Part shown: one piece after another, positions 11,890-24,055 of the stretch
Layout of the letters: every line of letters begins with the position of its first letter
Numbering within the stretch: the stretch's first letter is position 1
From: Hetaerina americana
Lineage: Eukaryota; Arthropoda; Insecta; Odonata; Calopterygidae
Direction of reading: 5' to 3'
NCBI GenBank assembly: GCA_022747635.1
Contig: JAKTNV010000005.1
Span: 41,740,238 to 41,804,237, forward strand
Length of the DNA: 64,000 nucleotides
Program-made: the position numbers and the translations under genes
Notes under the pieces: generated by a model
The model's database searches: none
Seen by the model: the letters and a program-made list of their open reading frames with translations, nothing else
Told to the model about the DNA's origin: nothing

Positions 11890-14399
11890 CACACACATAC
11901 ACACAGAAATATATACATACATATCGCCATGAGTAGCACCTGCTTTATGTGGCGTCATGCATACTATTCGTAACCGTATGTTTAATACAAATAAAAGTAC
12001 ATGTAAAACCAAAGAGTATATAATTCATCGTTTGCAAACATCTCTAAAAATAATTCTGACTGAGAAGATGGCATTCCCAATTTCCTCTTCACAGTGCACG
12101 ATCACTTCAGAATATTAGCGCCGCAGCAGATCAATACGAATAAACCCAGAGAAAGCTGTAGAGCTCACCCGAGGCATTAGGACATGGCCTCGATCACAGG
12201 GCCGACGGACTCAGTAAACCACCGGACGTGGTCACTCAAAACTCTAGTCTACTCCCCTGAATGTCTCTAGGCTGTCCAGGAATATCGAAAAGCTATTTCC
12301 GGGGAGAAAAATGTTCCAATTTTCCATTATTTCCCTCACAGTTATTACCTTGCAATTTCCACCTCCTTTCTGTTTACAATTCTTTTTTTTTTCTTTCATC
12401 GTCCCGTCCTTCATTCTCCCCTTATGTCGACCTCCTCTATTCTTTCATCCCTCATATGCCACGAATAGCTCCGCTTCCAATGAAAGATCTCCCTCCCTAA
12501 AGGCCACGAACGCTCATCATTCCACTTGTCCTTTCTCATTCTGCGTAACTATGCTATTCCTCTCTGTATCAATAGCCTTTTGTATTCCACACATTACTTT
12601 ACCCTTATACCTTGGGAAACGCCTATTTCCTACGATATGTATTATTATGACTGCTTTTGTGGATCTTTTAAATCAGTGTCACTAGTTTTGTGAAGGAATA
12701 ACCGGAGATGGATATGTTTTCTTTTACCACGAGGAAAATATGAAGTATTTAAAATACAGCTGTGCTTCTCTGATAATGAAAAATATAAGTAAATTTACCA
12801 GAGGTTATGAATAATAGTGATGGCCAGCTTATAAATAATAATGATGGCCGAATCTTCACTATATAAATAGCGACACTAATCAGATTATAGCACATCAGTA
12901 GGATCCTATTAAAGATGAAATAAGTTTTAGATGTCTAGATGATGGATATTTTTCACAGTACAATAATTTAAAAAGAAGTTATTTAACACCATATCCTCTT
13001 GAACTATACCGGATTCAAACAATTTACCTTCGGATAGAATCAAATCACCCTAAACATGATAGGTCTGGATTTCTGCCTTTAGGATTAGTTCTGCAATTAG
13101 CTTGGCCTAAGAAAATTGCAAGCGTACAACACATGTAGAATCGGTCCCAGGAGGATACAGATTCTAAGACGAATTGTCTAAAACATTGAACTTTGGTCAA
13201 AACTCATCGATTCTGAAAAAAAAAGATTTGAGAAATAACCTTACTTTTACCTCGTATCTGACCTCGTCCAGCGGCTACTCGCGTCGTCAGCACTTCATGC
13301 GGCACGAGCGGGTACTACTTTCCGGATGACCCTCGTACATCCTGGGCTAACTGCAGCACTAAATTTCAGTGACGATGATGACCCTGCCTGCAGTTCTTTC
13401 TTATTACTTCCTTTATTTTATCTCCCTCCCTAATTTTACCACATCTAATCATTGTTCATTCTACATCTACCTAAAGGTAAATGTCAGTAGGGCTTTATAT
13501 ATTTTCTTGTGTCAGTATGAGAGCAAGGACCGTTTCTTTTGTTCCTCTACTTTTGTAGCCAAATTGGTAGCAAAAGATCTTTTTCCTCTATCTAGTTTTC
13601 AGTAGGTTATTCTTGTGTTAATATTTGGTAGTCAAATACTTAGTATTTTGTGCGATTTTAGGGGCCTTGTGTTTAGAATTTTTAATGGTCTAATAGTTCT
13701 ATCGTGTGAGAAATTTCTTTGAATTTTATTAGGGATTATACTTATATCGTTCTCGAATATTATTGTTTATAATTTTTAAAAGTATTCCAATTAATTTCTC
13801 GCCTACCTTGACATAGTAATATTATTGGACAATTTAAAACCGTCGATAACGTAGTGTATTTTACTGCCGTTTATGACTCACTTTTGAAGGAATGTAGCAA
13901 ACTTCAAAAGAACGAAATAATGAAAAAAAACTTAGTAACCTTTCCACAGATTCCGCTTTCGTCGCAAAGGCATTAAAAGTCATTAATCGAGACTTCTGTC
14001 AAACGTGTTCGCCTTCTATTTTGTATCCACGGCTCATTCATATGTCGTCTTATTTTCAGTCATGGTTATAGGATTTATCTTTTGTAATGCATTTATTTTA
14101 AATGTAATGATAAACTTGGAAAGCCCGTTTAATATGCTTTTACGCGGCATAATTGACGATAGTGTGCTCTGAGCTTTCAGACCTCTCTGATCGTCAAACC
14201 TTCCTGCCTTAGAAAGAATCAACCCTAGGTCTGTCGGACTAATTGGCCAATCGTTGGCGTAGCACTTTAACGCACCAACAATTGCCGGTTCTACTTCTAA
14301 ATTGCTTTGAACTGGTCTAATTACAACAACCGTTTGTGACATGGAAATCAGTGACGAGGAATTCTCAGTTGTTCCCCAAACAGCCACGGCACTTTGATT
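11890..14399. other. AT-rich intronic sequence with a pyrimidine-rich patch
   Basis: A T/C-rich patch at 12320-12620 yields a 124-codon hydrophobic frame typical of pyrimidine composition rather than a membrane protein gene. Nothing else is recognisable. The right end overlaps an antisense open frame (14034-14702) discussed in the findings. Confidence 0.4.
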
Positions 14400-15210
14400 T
14401 CTCGCCGTTGCACTGCAGTCAGTAGTGGAGTCCGTTGGAGGGGGTGGGGTGTTGTTTGTATGCCCCTGGCAACCGGGCATCCTTTGTTCAACCCCTTTCC
14501 CCATCCCCTCCCCGCCTCCCGATCTCCGAGAAGAAGCGCACGCCCCCTTCCGCGTCTCCCACGACCTGCGCCGCGGGGCGGAGACGGAGGGTCGCGGGCG
14601 ACGGGGCGCGAAGACTCGGTTCCACAGGCTCCCCCGAAGGGGACGGGGGGACACTTCTGTCAGCCGACTCCCCTCCACGGAAGCTCGTCGTCGGATAGGC
14701 AATCATCCCTACCCCCACTCCCTTTTCCTTCACCATTCCTCCTGTTTCTCACCCCCCCCCCCGCCCGTAACCATTGCCCGCACGCGATAAGGGGCGACGG
14801 GGGAATTGCGGGTAGCCGCCGAGAGATGGGGTCGGCGTGGGCGATGAGAGTTGGGGAAAGGAGAAGGGGTTGTCGGAATCGAAACTCTTTGGTGGGGCGG
14901 TTGGTTTTTTGGGGGAGGCGTGTGAGGGGTGGAGGAGGAAGGGAAAGAGAATGAGAGGGGCTTGAGGGCCAATTCACGGTCGCGCCGCCGTATTCATTTC
15001 CCCCGGCCTCCCTCCATATTCCCGCCCTCCCCCTGCCACCACACCCCTCCCTTCCAACCGCACCCACACACACAACGCACCCCTCCCGTGTGTTCTTTTC
15101 GGGGGATGGTGCGATGTGGGTTGAGGAATGCGCACCCTCGCTTTGCGTCTCGGTTTTCCCTGCAATGGGGTTTTTTCGAATCTCGGGGTTTCCGAAGGGG
15201 TATTAAATAG
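14400..15210. other. GC-richer island 5, strongly CpG-rich
   Basis: One of the most GC-rich stretches, with CGCGGGGCGGAGACGGAGG-type sequence, an 11-C run at 14752-14762, and an abrupt switch from pyrimidine-rich (to about 14760) to purine-rich (14780-14960) and back to C-rich. Seven or more overlapping open frames on both strands reflect the lack of AT-rich stops. Products are Pro/Arg/Gly/Ser-rich. I infer a non-coding island. Confidence 0.5.
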
Positions 15211-18106
15211 CAAACCTGACGGTTTGATGGTCGATTATCATTTTTTTAAATTTGTTTTGATTCAAATTGGTCGGGAAACGTAGAGCTTCACTATCCACGT
15301 TCGTCTACATTTTCCCCTGTTGTTTTCCGGAGTAAAATAAAACTAAGGGTAATGTTGGTGATAGGTATTTAATGCTCTCGCCAATAACTATCGGTTCATA
15401 TACGAACTGCCTTGTGAAGCATCACGTCGCTCGAAAGAAGCTATCACATAGGTACCGGCTCCAATTTCATCGGGGGGGGGGGGTAAGAGGTATCATAAAT
15501 CAAGCTCATAAGTTACTGGTAATGGGAAGTAAGTCGTCGGGCCTATGCGCTAGCAGTTTCGTTTCCTCTGAGTAGACAGATCAGCTACATTTAGTACGTT
15601 TGCGCATTGAAATCGGTCATATTATTTTTCATTGGAATGTGAGAAATAGTAATTTGCAGCTTGAATGTGATATCAGATTTGCTGACGTTTTCTCGTTAAG
15701 TATTTTTTTATTACTTCTTAACAAAAATAGTGAAAAATAAATAACTTGGCAATTCCAAATAGAAAATTTTATTAACGACCTAGGTTTCGTTTTGGTGTAG
15801 CATGTTCAGGTCTAGTGGAATAATTATCCAGTGAACAGTGAAATAATTATCCAGTGGAATAGTGCTACTATCAGTCATTCTTAATTACTTCTTATCCTGT
15901 TCTAGTGTCTCTGGAGATTGGATGGGAAACTTTGTGTCTAAGAATGAACGTCTATTTCTCCAGTTTATCAAGTCTGCCACCCGGTAGATGTTCAAATGAT
16001 CTGTATCCTTAATCCAAGGGCATGACCCGGTCCTATTTCATTTGATCTATAATTAAGAGCCGACGTATAAAAAGAGAAACCACTTACTTCTCTAATGCAA
16101 TTGACAGCGATTGCACGTGTGACCAAATACCCGCTACCACACGCCCTCGCAGTGAATCGCAGGATAAAATGTAGGTGTAGACTGAAACGTGACTCGATTA
16201 GAGAGCCTGAATTATCTTATGTACTACTAGAAAAATAATGCGTCAACATATTTCTCCTTCGAACCTTCAGTTTGATTCTATTTTTCTTCTAGCTAGCAGA
16301 AATGGCAAAAAAGGAGTGATAGCGAGGGGAAGTACATATATGTAAATGGAGCTCAACTAAGTAAAACTCGGTATTACACCCGCGGATCGAAAGAAGAGTG
16401 AAACGAAAACTCAAATGAGAAATTAACTGACCTCTTAGAAAACCCTCTAAAGGTCCTAAAAGCACTGGTATTACCTATTGTCTCAATTTATTTTGCCTTT
16501 GTAATGAATAATCCTAGTGGTCCACATGTTCGCATGCATGCATGACCACCTGCGAAAGTATACCCTTTGATTTTCTTGACGTAAAATGTCTTCGTATTTA
16601 TTTTCTTTAATGTTACTAGCTCACTCGTAAATCTTAGAATTCTAGAAACTTCGTATCTACTCACCAATTGGTCGTACAGTAAGTGTAACTACCCACAGAC
16701 TTAGTCAAGAGTGTGTAATTACCAGTAATGATGGGGAATTAACGTCAGAAATACATTTACTTCCTAAAGGTTGCTTCTAGGCTCGTACTGCACTTCATTT
16801 TTCGAGAACTGTATTTCTCACCCTTCATCGCGATTTGGAATAATGGAATCCTTTGAATGCTTAAATGTTCACGGTTTTAAGCGTGGGAATAACCATTTGA
16901 TGCTCGCTACTCCACGTCGTAAAACCGGCTAATCTATTTGATTCTCAAACTCGCTTACGGACTCGCATAAACATTACGGCCTTCATTACCAGGCATACCG
17001 TCATCGGCACTATCTACTTCGCCATAACATGCCTTCAAAATGGTTCCTTGTAGCGGACTCACGGCCACACGGATTAATATCGTCGAACGAACCATGACTT
17101 TTAAAAGTTATTTACTGGTATTCGATGCCAGTACATTCCTACCATAATATATTCTCATTGATCACACATTTTGGGCATTATATTCATTCGTTTTCTTTGT
17201 TTCATCGCCGACTTGTAAACCGTTGTCGCTCCCGTGATAATTGTTGAAGAAACATCTATGTGTCATCACTACCACGATCCCTGCCTTGTACTGCCACTCT
17301 CAGAATTTTTTTATTTGTAGCACTTAAATGCTTTTGCGTGCGTTCTTCGGTGCGGTGTTATTTCATCCATCCAGTCCTTTTTTTACCTTATTTCCACTTC
17401 TTATGATCCTCCGTGGAGGGAGGAAGGGTTGGTTACTGCAACGTACGACTTTTCTGCGATTTGGAGGTTGTGCATGAGCTTCGTTGAATGGGTAAAAGTG
17501 TAGGGCATGAGTTCAACAATGTCAGTGCTATATTGCCGCAATAATCGATTCACACGTGCGAGTATTTGACCTGCTAACTGTACTTAGCTGCAGAATGCTA
17601 CATGTACCTATTAATAAGCTAAAGGCGCAACTTAGTTAACGCGTTTGGGCTCGTGATTTTGTTATGAAAGCGTAATAATAACTCTTTAAGAAGTCTGAAA
17701 TGAAGGGGGTAAGATACATTACTAGAAGTGAGCCAGTAGCCTTGGATTAACCATTCTCACTTAAAATGTCGAGCTGCCTGTGTACATTTTGTCTGTTTTG
17801 TTCATAGGTCATTCACGATGGGGGAATAGTACATATATGATTATGACATTTAAAGGCTACGTTGAAATGTACTTGAAATATGATTATTTTTGTTGGTCGT
17901 TGAGTTATTTCAATAACCGCTGATAGAATAATTTTTGTACGAATTCTTTTTCCCGGTCAGTATCGCTCTTTCTTCTTATTTCGTTCGTTATTGGAGAGCA
18001 CAGTAAAATTATTACTTGGCTGAATGTTTTCCCACTCATTTAAGAGCTTTAAAACATTGAATTGTGGTCCAACTGTCTTGGCAATTATTAACTCCGATGG
18101 GTAGAT
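15211..18106. other. AT-rich intronic sequence
   Basis: Contains a 12-G run at 15472-15483 and a 23-bp tandem duplication at 15814-15859 (two units around AATAATTATCCAGTG). No gene or complete transposon seen. Confidence 0.45.
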
Positions 18107-18118
18107 AATAAACATTAA

Positions 18119-18423
18119 GGGGATCGAGATGGTGCGGAGGCTAACGTACTGGCTTCCCACCCAGAGGGCCCGGGTTCAAATCCCGGCGGTGTTGAATATT
18201 TTTCAGAGGTATCTCGATCCCTACTTGAGGTGCTTTGTGGAGGGCACTTTGAGTGAGTACGGCGTCCGTCGGATGGGACGTTAAACTGCGGACCCCTTGG
18301 CGCCTTTCGTAAAGAGTAGGCTAATGCCGACGCCGGGTTTCTCTCCACCCTTCATCCTTTCCTGTCCATCCCCTATGGCGCAAATGACCTTAGCTGTCGG
18401 TCGCCTCCCCTCAAAACTACTAC
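18119..18423 (+). mobile_element. tRNA-derived SINE, family B, full length with TSD
   Basis: The element is 305 bp. It starts GGGATCGAGATGGTGC with an A-box TGGTGCGGAGG (18131-18141) and a perfect B-box GGTTCAAATCC (18173-18183), and ends CCTCAAAACTACTAC. It is flanked by a perfect 12-bp target-site duplication AATAAACATTAA at 18107-18118 and 18424-18435. By eye it differs at only about ten positions from the copy at 63521-63837. The antisense open frame 18115-18348 is a by-product of the SINE sequence. Confidence 0.92.
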
Positions 18424-18779
18424 AATAAACATTAAAAATGGTAACATGCCAGCTTTTAAAGAAATTTTGTGCTTAATGTTGTACATATTGGTTTGGTCAA
18501 ACACCTCGCATTCGTTATAAAAGCCATTGAATATGCATAATATTTGTCAACACTTATCCTTATGATTTTTCTATGCATTAAGATCCCTGATGGTTCACAT
18601 AATTTTCTTCAACGACATATTTTCTCATTACAGCGTTAGAATACAATTTTTTACACAAATTGTCCTACAAGCCTTGGTGGTGCCTACTTTTTGTGAAGTG
18701 TAGGCTCCCCAATTGAAATCTTCATTTTTTCCAACGTATTTCCTTATTAGGCGAATCATCCGCAACTTGTAATGTCTCA

Positions 18780-19795
18780 GACTGCCATGGTTCAAGTGGC
18801 GGATGGAGTGTCGGTGTGGGCAGTGTTAGGAAGAGCAGTGAGACAGGGATGACCACTATCACTCCTGTTGTTCAACGTATACGATTATTGTATATAGAGT
18901 ACATATGGAGTATACGATCAACATCGTATGCTAAGAAAATGCTAAAAAAAAGGCAAGAGAAAAACTGGAGTTAGGAATGAATTTCGGAATCCGACGGAGG
19001 GCGTACTTACTCAAAGTGCTCTTCACAAAGCACCTCGACTAGGAATCGGATTACCACTGAAAATTATCTGCCGCCACCGGGATTTAAACCTCGCCCTCTT
19101 GGTGGAAAGTCAGTTAGTTAGCCGCTGCACCACCTTGATCCCTGCAAGTTTATGAGGTATACGAGAAAGAGGAAGGCTGAGTTAAACGTTAAAAATTGGT
19201 CATGAACTAACACAGGTGGAATATTTACATTGGAAGTAAATAGTACGAGAATGGTCTGCGCTTCAGGGACATAATAAGAATTGGGGAAAAGAAGCTTTTA
19301 CAAGAAGGAATTTTGAAAGGGGCGTTGGATCAGAATGTTAAGAGATGGCTTGTCAAAACGTTCATATGGAATGTGGTTTTTTATGCGCGGAAACGATTGA
19401 TGAAACAAGGTGGTAGCCATTGATTAGACGCTGTTGAAATGTGCGTGAAGATAATCCGGTGGCGGTGAAATAGAGAGATAGGAAAACAAACGAAGTATTA
19501 CCAGGCAAGGTGGGTGAGGAGAGAAAATTTTTGGCTTTAGATTCAAAGACTCAGGAAGCGTGGACGTACAGTATTTTGATTGGCGATGGGATGTTGAATA
19601 TAGTGGTAGAGGAATGGACGTTAGTTAAGGGAAGGAGGATTAGGAGAAGATTGTGCAATTCAGGCTGAATGAAGAGAGGAAGGAGGTATGCGGAATCAAA
19701 GAATAGTTTATTGTAATGCTGATTATCAGGTTGTGCTTTGTTAGGATAGGGGAAGAAATGTGTCGTTGTTCAATCCTGGCCCATCCAAAACCACC
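18780..19795 (+). pseudogene. Decayed non-LTR retrotransposon with nested SINE
   Basis: The left part reads MVQVADGVSVWAVLGRAVRQG, a stop, then PLSLLLFNVY: the RT motif RQGCPLSPLLFNVY with Cys replaced by a stop. The FADD/YADD catalytic block expected next is missing. The right part, after the inserted SINE, reads KFMRYTRKRKAELNVK, then LKGALDQNVKRWLVKTFIW and the later tail. The codons interrupted by the SINE (LELGMNF before, KFMRYTRK after) fit one continuous RT segment. The 3' tail resembles the copy at 28790-29300 (20 identical bases ATTGGCGATGGGATGTTGAA plus GGTATGCGGAAT and CAGGTTG..TTTGTTAGGA). Several stops and frameshifts; inactive. Confidence 0.8.
18989..19142 (-). mobile_element. 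Truncated family B SINE nested in an RT remnant
   Basis: On the minus strand it starts GGGATCAAGGTGGTGCAGCGG, has a B-box GGTTTAAATCC, and continues through GAGGTGCTTTGTGAAGAGCACTTTGAGTAAGTACGCC, ending near CCGTCGGAT. The last third of the full-length element is absent. It is clearly more diverged than the two full-length copies, so it is older. No target-site duplication is visible. Confidence 0.85.
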
Positions 19796-22429
19796 TTAAA
19801 CGGTAGACTTCCTAATAATGATTTCTTTATTGAACTGTGAGAGAAGGAAGAAAGTCAGGGAACCGAGGTAGGGGAAGAAGAGAAAAGGAATGTCGTGCGG
19901 AATGGAGGGATATGGAAAATATTTGAAATAGAACTAGCGTCAATCGACCCGTTTTTACCTAAAACATGCCCTTGATGATAGAATACCATGTTACATTTCT
20001 TTATAACAAGCAAGTTTTGAGAATACGTAGTAAAATGTATAAAGCCCACCGATTATTTTATTCATAATCCACCACTGTCCTTACTAGTTAATAATTGTAA
20101 GTATTATGAGTATGCAATAATATTTTCTTTTAATGTATTGCCTTGCTTGACATGAATATCTTTAAATTTTAAACATTTATGCATTTTATTGTTGCCCACA
20201 ACAGCACGCTGTACTTCATTTCAATCATCTTTTAGTTCATACGGCTGTTGGTTTATTTAACATTTGGTTTTTTTCCATTTTGTCGAGTAATTAACACAAA
20301 ATAGGCTCTGTAGCCGTAGAAAATAAATTAATTGCACTCATTAGTTGATATTATGCCCATTATACCATCATCATTGGCTGCTTATACTTAAAAAAGCAGC
20401 GCAATTCACTTCGAAAGCGGTGACCATATAACATTCCTAAATAGCTGTAGTAAAGGTCAGGTCTGCCGTTAAAAATATTCGAACAGTATCTCACCTTTGT
20501 GGGAGCAACAACAAAACACTCCTGCCGATCAGCTGAATGTGGAAGCGACGACTGGACTCGTCTTCATCGCTTTAGTGCTCTTCGCTGAAATCGAGGATGC
20601 CAAAGTTTTGTCTTCTTCTCCATATACGACCGATCACATAATTAGGTTAATAAAGCCGTTGGATATTCGTCTACCGAAATTTGTTTTGAAACTGATCCAA
20701 CGGCGTCGGTGTGTCTCAATTCCGTTACTCTGAGGGTAAATACAGCGAAGTGCATGTTTTTTTTATGAAGGGCGAAGAAGGAGATATCTTTTGCGACCAA
20801 TGTATTATGCAAAAGTTTACTGCTGGCGCTCCGGTTGTTATCTCCATGCATCCGTGTCGTAAAATTCCGATTGCAAGTCGTGAGTTAAGTCGGGACGTTT
20901 CGTTGACGGTTGTGGAGAGATGGGATACGAGAGAGGAGGCCAGGACGATTGCGCCATAATGATTTAACGACCCAACGACTCCCGCGGCTATCAACAGTCG
21001 TTTAGTTAGTGAGAGAAATTTAGCAGTGGGACAGACTGGATGTTTTAATCGAGGAAATGGAATTGCTCATAAAGATCCTTCAGCTAAACAAGCACGCCAC
21101 TGAAATTAATTAGTCTTGAATATTTAATCACGTTGGCGTCTTTCAGGAGGTAACTTTAACCTGTCTTTTACACATAATGAGCCTGCAAAATGGTTATGAC
21201 CTGAGTTCTTACTGTTAATTTTTCCGTCCTGTATGGATGGAAGAACCACCTTTATTAATGGCCCTTGATTTCTGCTTGGTCTGACGAGGTCAAAAAATAG
21301 TCTCAAAAGGAAAATGAGCCTGTTTTTAATGTATAATTGACCTTCCTTTGACGTTATAAATTCTATGTTCTAGTGCATGTATTTTTTAATAGATAAAAGC
21401 TAAATATAGGGGTGCTCTGTTGAACTTATTATTTTAATTTCTATAGTAGGTAGTACCGCATATCGAGTAATATTCCTAGAGCACATGCCAATAAGTCTTG
21501 CCATGGTTATGTTCGGTTTATGTTGAATGAGCGGATCAATAGACTACTGAATGACTAATTCCGGGTGCTAATCTTTGATATACCCATGGATACTGCTAGC
21601 GAAATTCAGTCGTTTGATATTATGGAGAACAGGCATGGATGTGATGTGCACGAAGAATGGAAATGCATTTTATTCGATAATTAATCCTAGCGCAATTTAT
21701 AAACTCATGAACATTTTATCTGGCGTTTTTTTTTCGCTGCTAACTGAATGATGAGACGTTGATAAAGATAGTGCTTATGAAAATATTTTTACAACTTCAT
21801 CGGGTCGACTGCGAAATACGTGATAATACTCTTTGAGCGAGGTAGATTGATAGCATGATTAAGGATGTCGGATGGAATGTAGGGAGGTATAAATTAGTTG
21901 CATTTGAGGAACAGTATATTGTGGTTCGGGGTGATAGGCGAAGAGGAGGAAGAGTATAGTGGCATGGATGAAAAGAATAATGGCCAAAGAAATGTTAAAA
22001 CATGGTAAGAGATGGAAAAGGTTTTTGTTAGAATACGAGAGAATAGAACCATGTTTAGCAAAGAGGTAAAGGTGGGAAAAGAAAAGGCATGCTGGACAGA
22101 ATAAACGGAAGCAAAAAGTATTAGGCATTGAAGATTGGTTTATTGTATCCAGGTTTGAGAGAATATATTTAGCGTCGTGTTAACTGCAGCAAAGGAATTC
22201 AATAGTGCGCAGGTAATTATCCACCTTCTTAAAAAACTTAAAAAAATTGTCGTTTGTGTCGTGCTATGCAGGGTTTTTAGTGTAGCATTACTAACTCCCT
22301 ATATTCATCCAAAACGTATCTTTATCAGTATGTTTATTTCAATAATATTACTCAAGGAATAAGCTCGTTCTTTGTTTCGTTTTTGACTAGGCTTGGAATT
22401 GTTCATAAATTACTGATTTAAAACGAACG
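19796..22429. other. AT-rich intronic sequence, nothing assigned
   Basis: 20490-20960 is more balanced in composition and carries two overlapping + frames (78 and 82 codons, different phases) without recognisable domains. 21840-22150 is purine-rich on this strand and may be a decayed repeat. Nothing else can be supported. Confidence 0.4.
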
Positions 22430-23010
22430 ATGTATGATTCCCCTGTTCTTTTCATGTGACCTCCACGTGGTCGCACGCAGTAATTCTTGCAGCCGCCCGA
22501 TGTGGCCCCTGTCCGTAGTCTCAATTCCCTATTCCTCGTGTTTCTGGTGCTTCAAATGCTTGAAACTTCTGGGTGCCTTTCTTCCCTACCTTCATCATAC
22601 CCCTTCTCCTCCTTCGCCCCCCTCTCTCCCTGCTCCCTTTATCCCTAATTCCTCTCCGCCCCCACGCGCTCACCTCTGACGCCTCGAAATCCCTCCGGCA
22701 AGAACCCTTTTGTCTCCCCCCTCAGCTAATCTGCGCTCGGATTCTTCATTCTCAACCCCGGTCGTGTGTGGGTGCCATCCTCCTCTCTCACACCCCGTAA
22801 TGGCTTTTTACTCCCGACGTCGTCCGCCACGGTTTTCCCGGGACGGGGATGGAATTCGTGTGGAGTTTGAGGGTGAGGGTTTTGGTATCGGGGAAAGGAG
22901 GAGAGGTTTTGGGGGAGGGATCAGGCGAACTTCTTCTAGGCTGGCATGAGGAAGGGAAGATGGGATTAAGAGGGTTCGAGAGAGTGTGAGAAGGAGGGAG
23001 GGATTGAGTC
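22430..23010. other. GC-richer island 6 with pyrimidine-to-purine switch
   Basis: 22560-22800 is strongly C/T-rich (CCCTTCTCCTCCTTCGCCCC) and 22830-23010 strongly G/A-rich on the same strand (GGGGAAAGGAGGAGAGG). Low-complexity frames on both strands follow from this. It lies about 0.9 kb before the slit D2-cap exon. Confidence 0.5.
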
Positions 23011-23841
23011 TTCTCTCCAAATACATCAAGATTTCCAGGAAGGGATGTTTGGATTGTGTAATTTTGCTGGGCAATCGACACCGAGATTAAGTGTTGCCCG
23101 CTCACGTTGACATTCTAATACCTGTGAGGCCGAAGGGTTGGTTGTTTGATAGAATCTGAGGGACTGGACGCCTATGAAATGACCTTTAGAAAGCCATTTC
23201 AATGATATAAAGGAAGCCAAGGCATTACCATACAGTTATAAATTTTGACTCTGTACCGTAATGAAATTTGAACTGGTAGGTTATCGGCGACTTTTATTAC
23301 ATAATATATATAACATACACACCATAATTCATCGCATATAAACCAGCGGTAAAATCACTCGTATAAAGATAAGGTCAAGTTGTCTCCAAGGATTAAATTG
23401 GCAGATATGGAAGTGATGAACCATTTAGCTGGAAAATGCAGAATTAAGATAGAGATTAGGTGGCAGTAAGAAGGTTTATAAACCGAAAACATTTGTCTTA
23501 CTGAGGTATTTTCTCATCACCTTTTTAGTTTTAAAGTTGGCGTTAATCAAGTTGCATGATTATTCATTTAAAAATTATTTCTCATGTAAGCCATCCGTTT
23601 CACTTGTAGCGGTTTCGGAATGTCTCAAGTAATTACAACAGATCCCCATTATGTCTCAAAATCCATTAACTAAAGTAAAATAATTAAATTTAGTCCTCAA
23701 TTGGTAATTTGATCTTTACCGATCCGTCAAACTTTTCTATGACTGGTAATTTGTACCGTAATGATCCTTGAACCACTCATTTTTATTTGTCCGAGCTTGA
23801 TGTCTTCCATTTCTAATCCTCTCTTTGATTTCCTCAATGCT
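23011..23841. other. AT-rich intronic sequence leading to the slit exon
   Basis: Nothing recognisable before the acceptor pyrimidine tract. Confidence 0.45.
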
Positions 23842-23877
23842 GATGAATTCTACCTCTGTTGTTTCTCACCTCGCCAG
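23842..23877 (+). other. Splice acceptor and polypyrimidine tract of the slit D2-cap exon
   Basis: The 36 bases before the exon include TCTACCTCTGTTGTTTCTCA and end CCTCGCCAG. Cutting after this AG gives a phase consistent with known Slit protein across the junction. Choosing another AG nearby would shift the frame or lose the fit. Acceptor strength and branch point were judged by eye only. Confidence 0.8.
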
Positions 23878-24055
23878 GCCTGATTGACCGGGGAGCTGGC
23901 ATACTCGGCGGCTTCGGCGGTGGCTCCAGCGGCGGAGAGTGCATGAGTGAGCCTCAGTGCCCGCACCCGTGCAGATGTGCCGATGGAATCGTCGATTGTC
24001 GTGAGAAAGCACTGTCTCAAGTGCCGGACCACCTGCCTGAGGCCACCACCGAGCT
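23878..24055 (+). CDS. sli: slit exon: linker plus LRRNT cap of second LRR domain (D2)
   Basis: This internal exon encodes part of Slit, a secreted extracellular ligand of Robo receptors in axon guidance. It gives 58 complete codons after a split codon. The peptide starts [11 protein letters not shown], runs through a Gly/Ser-rich stretch ([12 protein letters not shown]), then the LRRNT cysteine cap [14 protein letters not shown] and [18 protein letters not shown]. The C-x3-C-x-C-x7-C spacing is that of an LRR N-terminal cap, and the wording matches the start of arthropod Slit D2, the Robo-binding domain. The acceptor is a pyrimidine tract ending CACCTCGCCAG at 23877. The donor is CT|GTAAGT at 24056. 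The exon begins with two bases of a split codon, fitting the Ser-Gly-Leu join expected after the first LRRCT domain, and ends with two bases (CT) completed by the next exon. The frame stays open into the upstream intron, but no initiator is expected here. Assignment to Slit rests on remembered family sequence; exon borders are inferred from splice consensus and phase. Confidence 0.93.
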
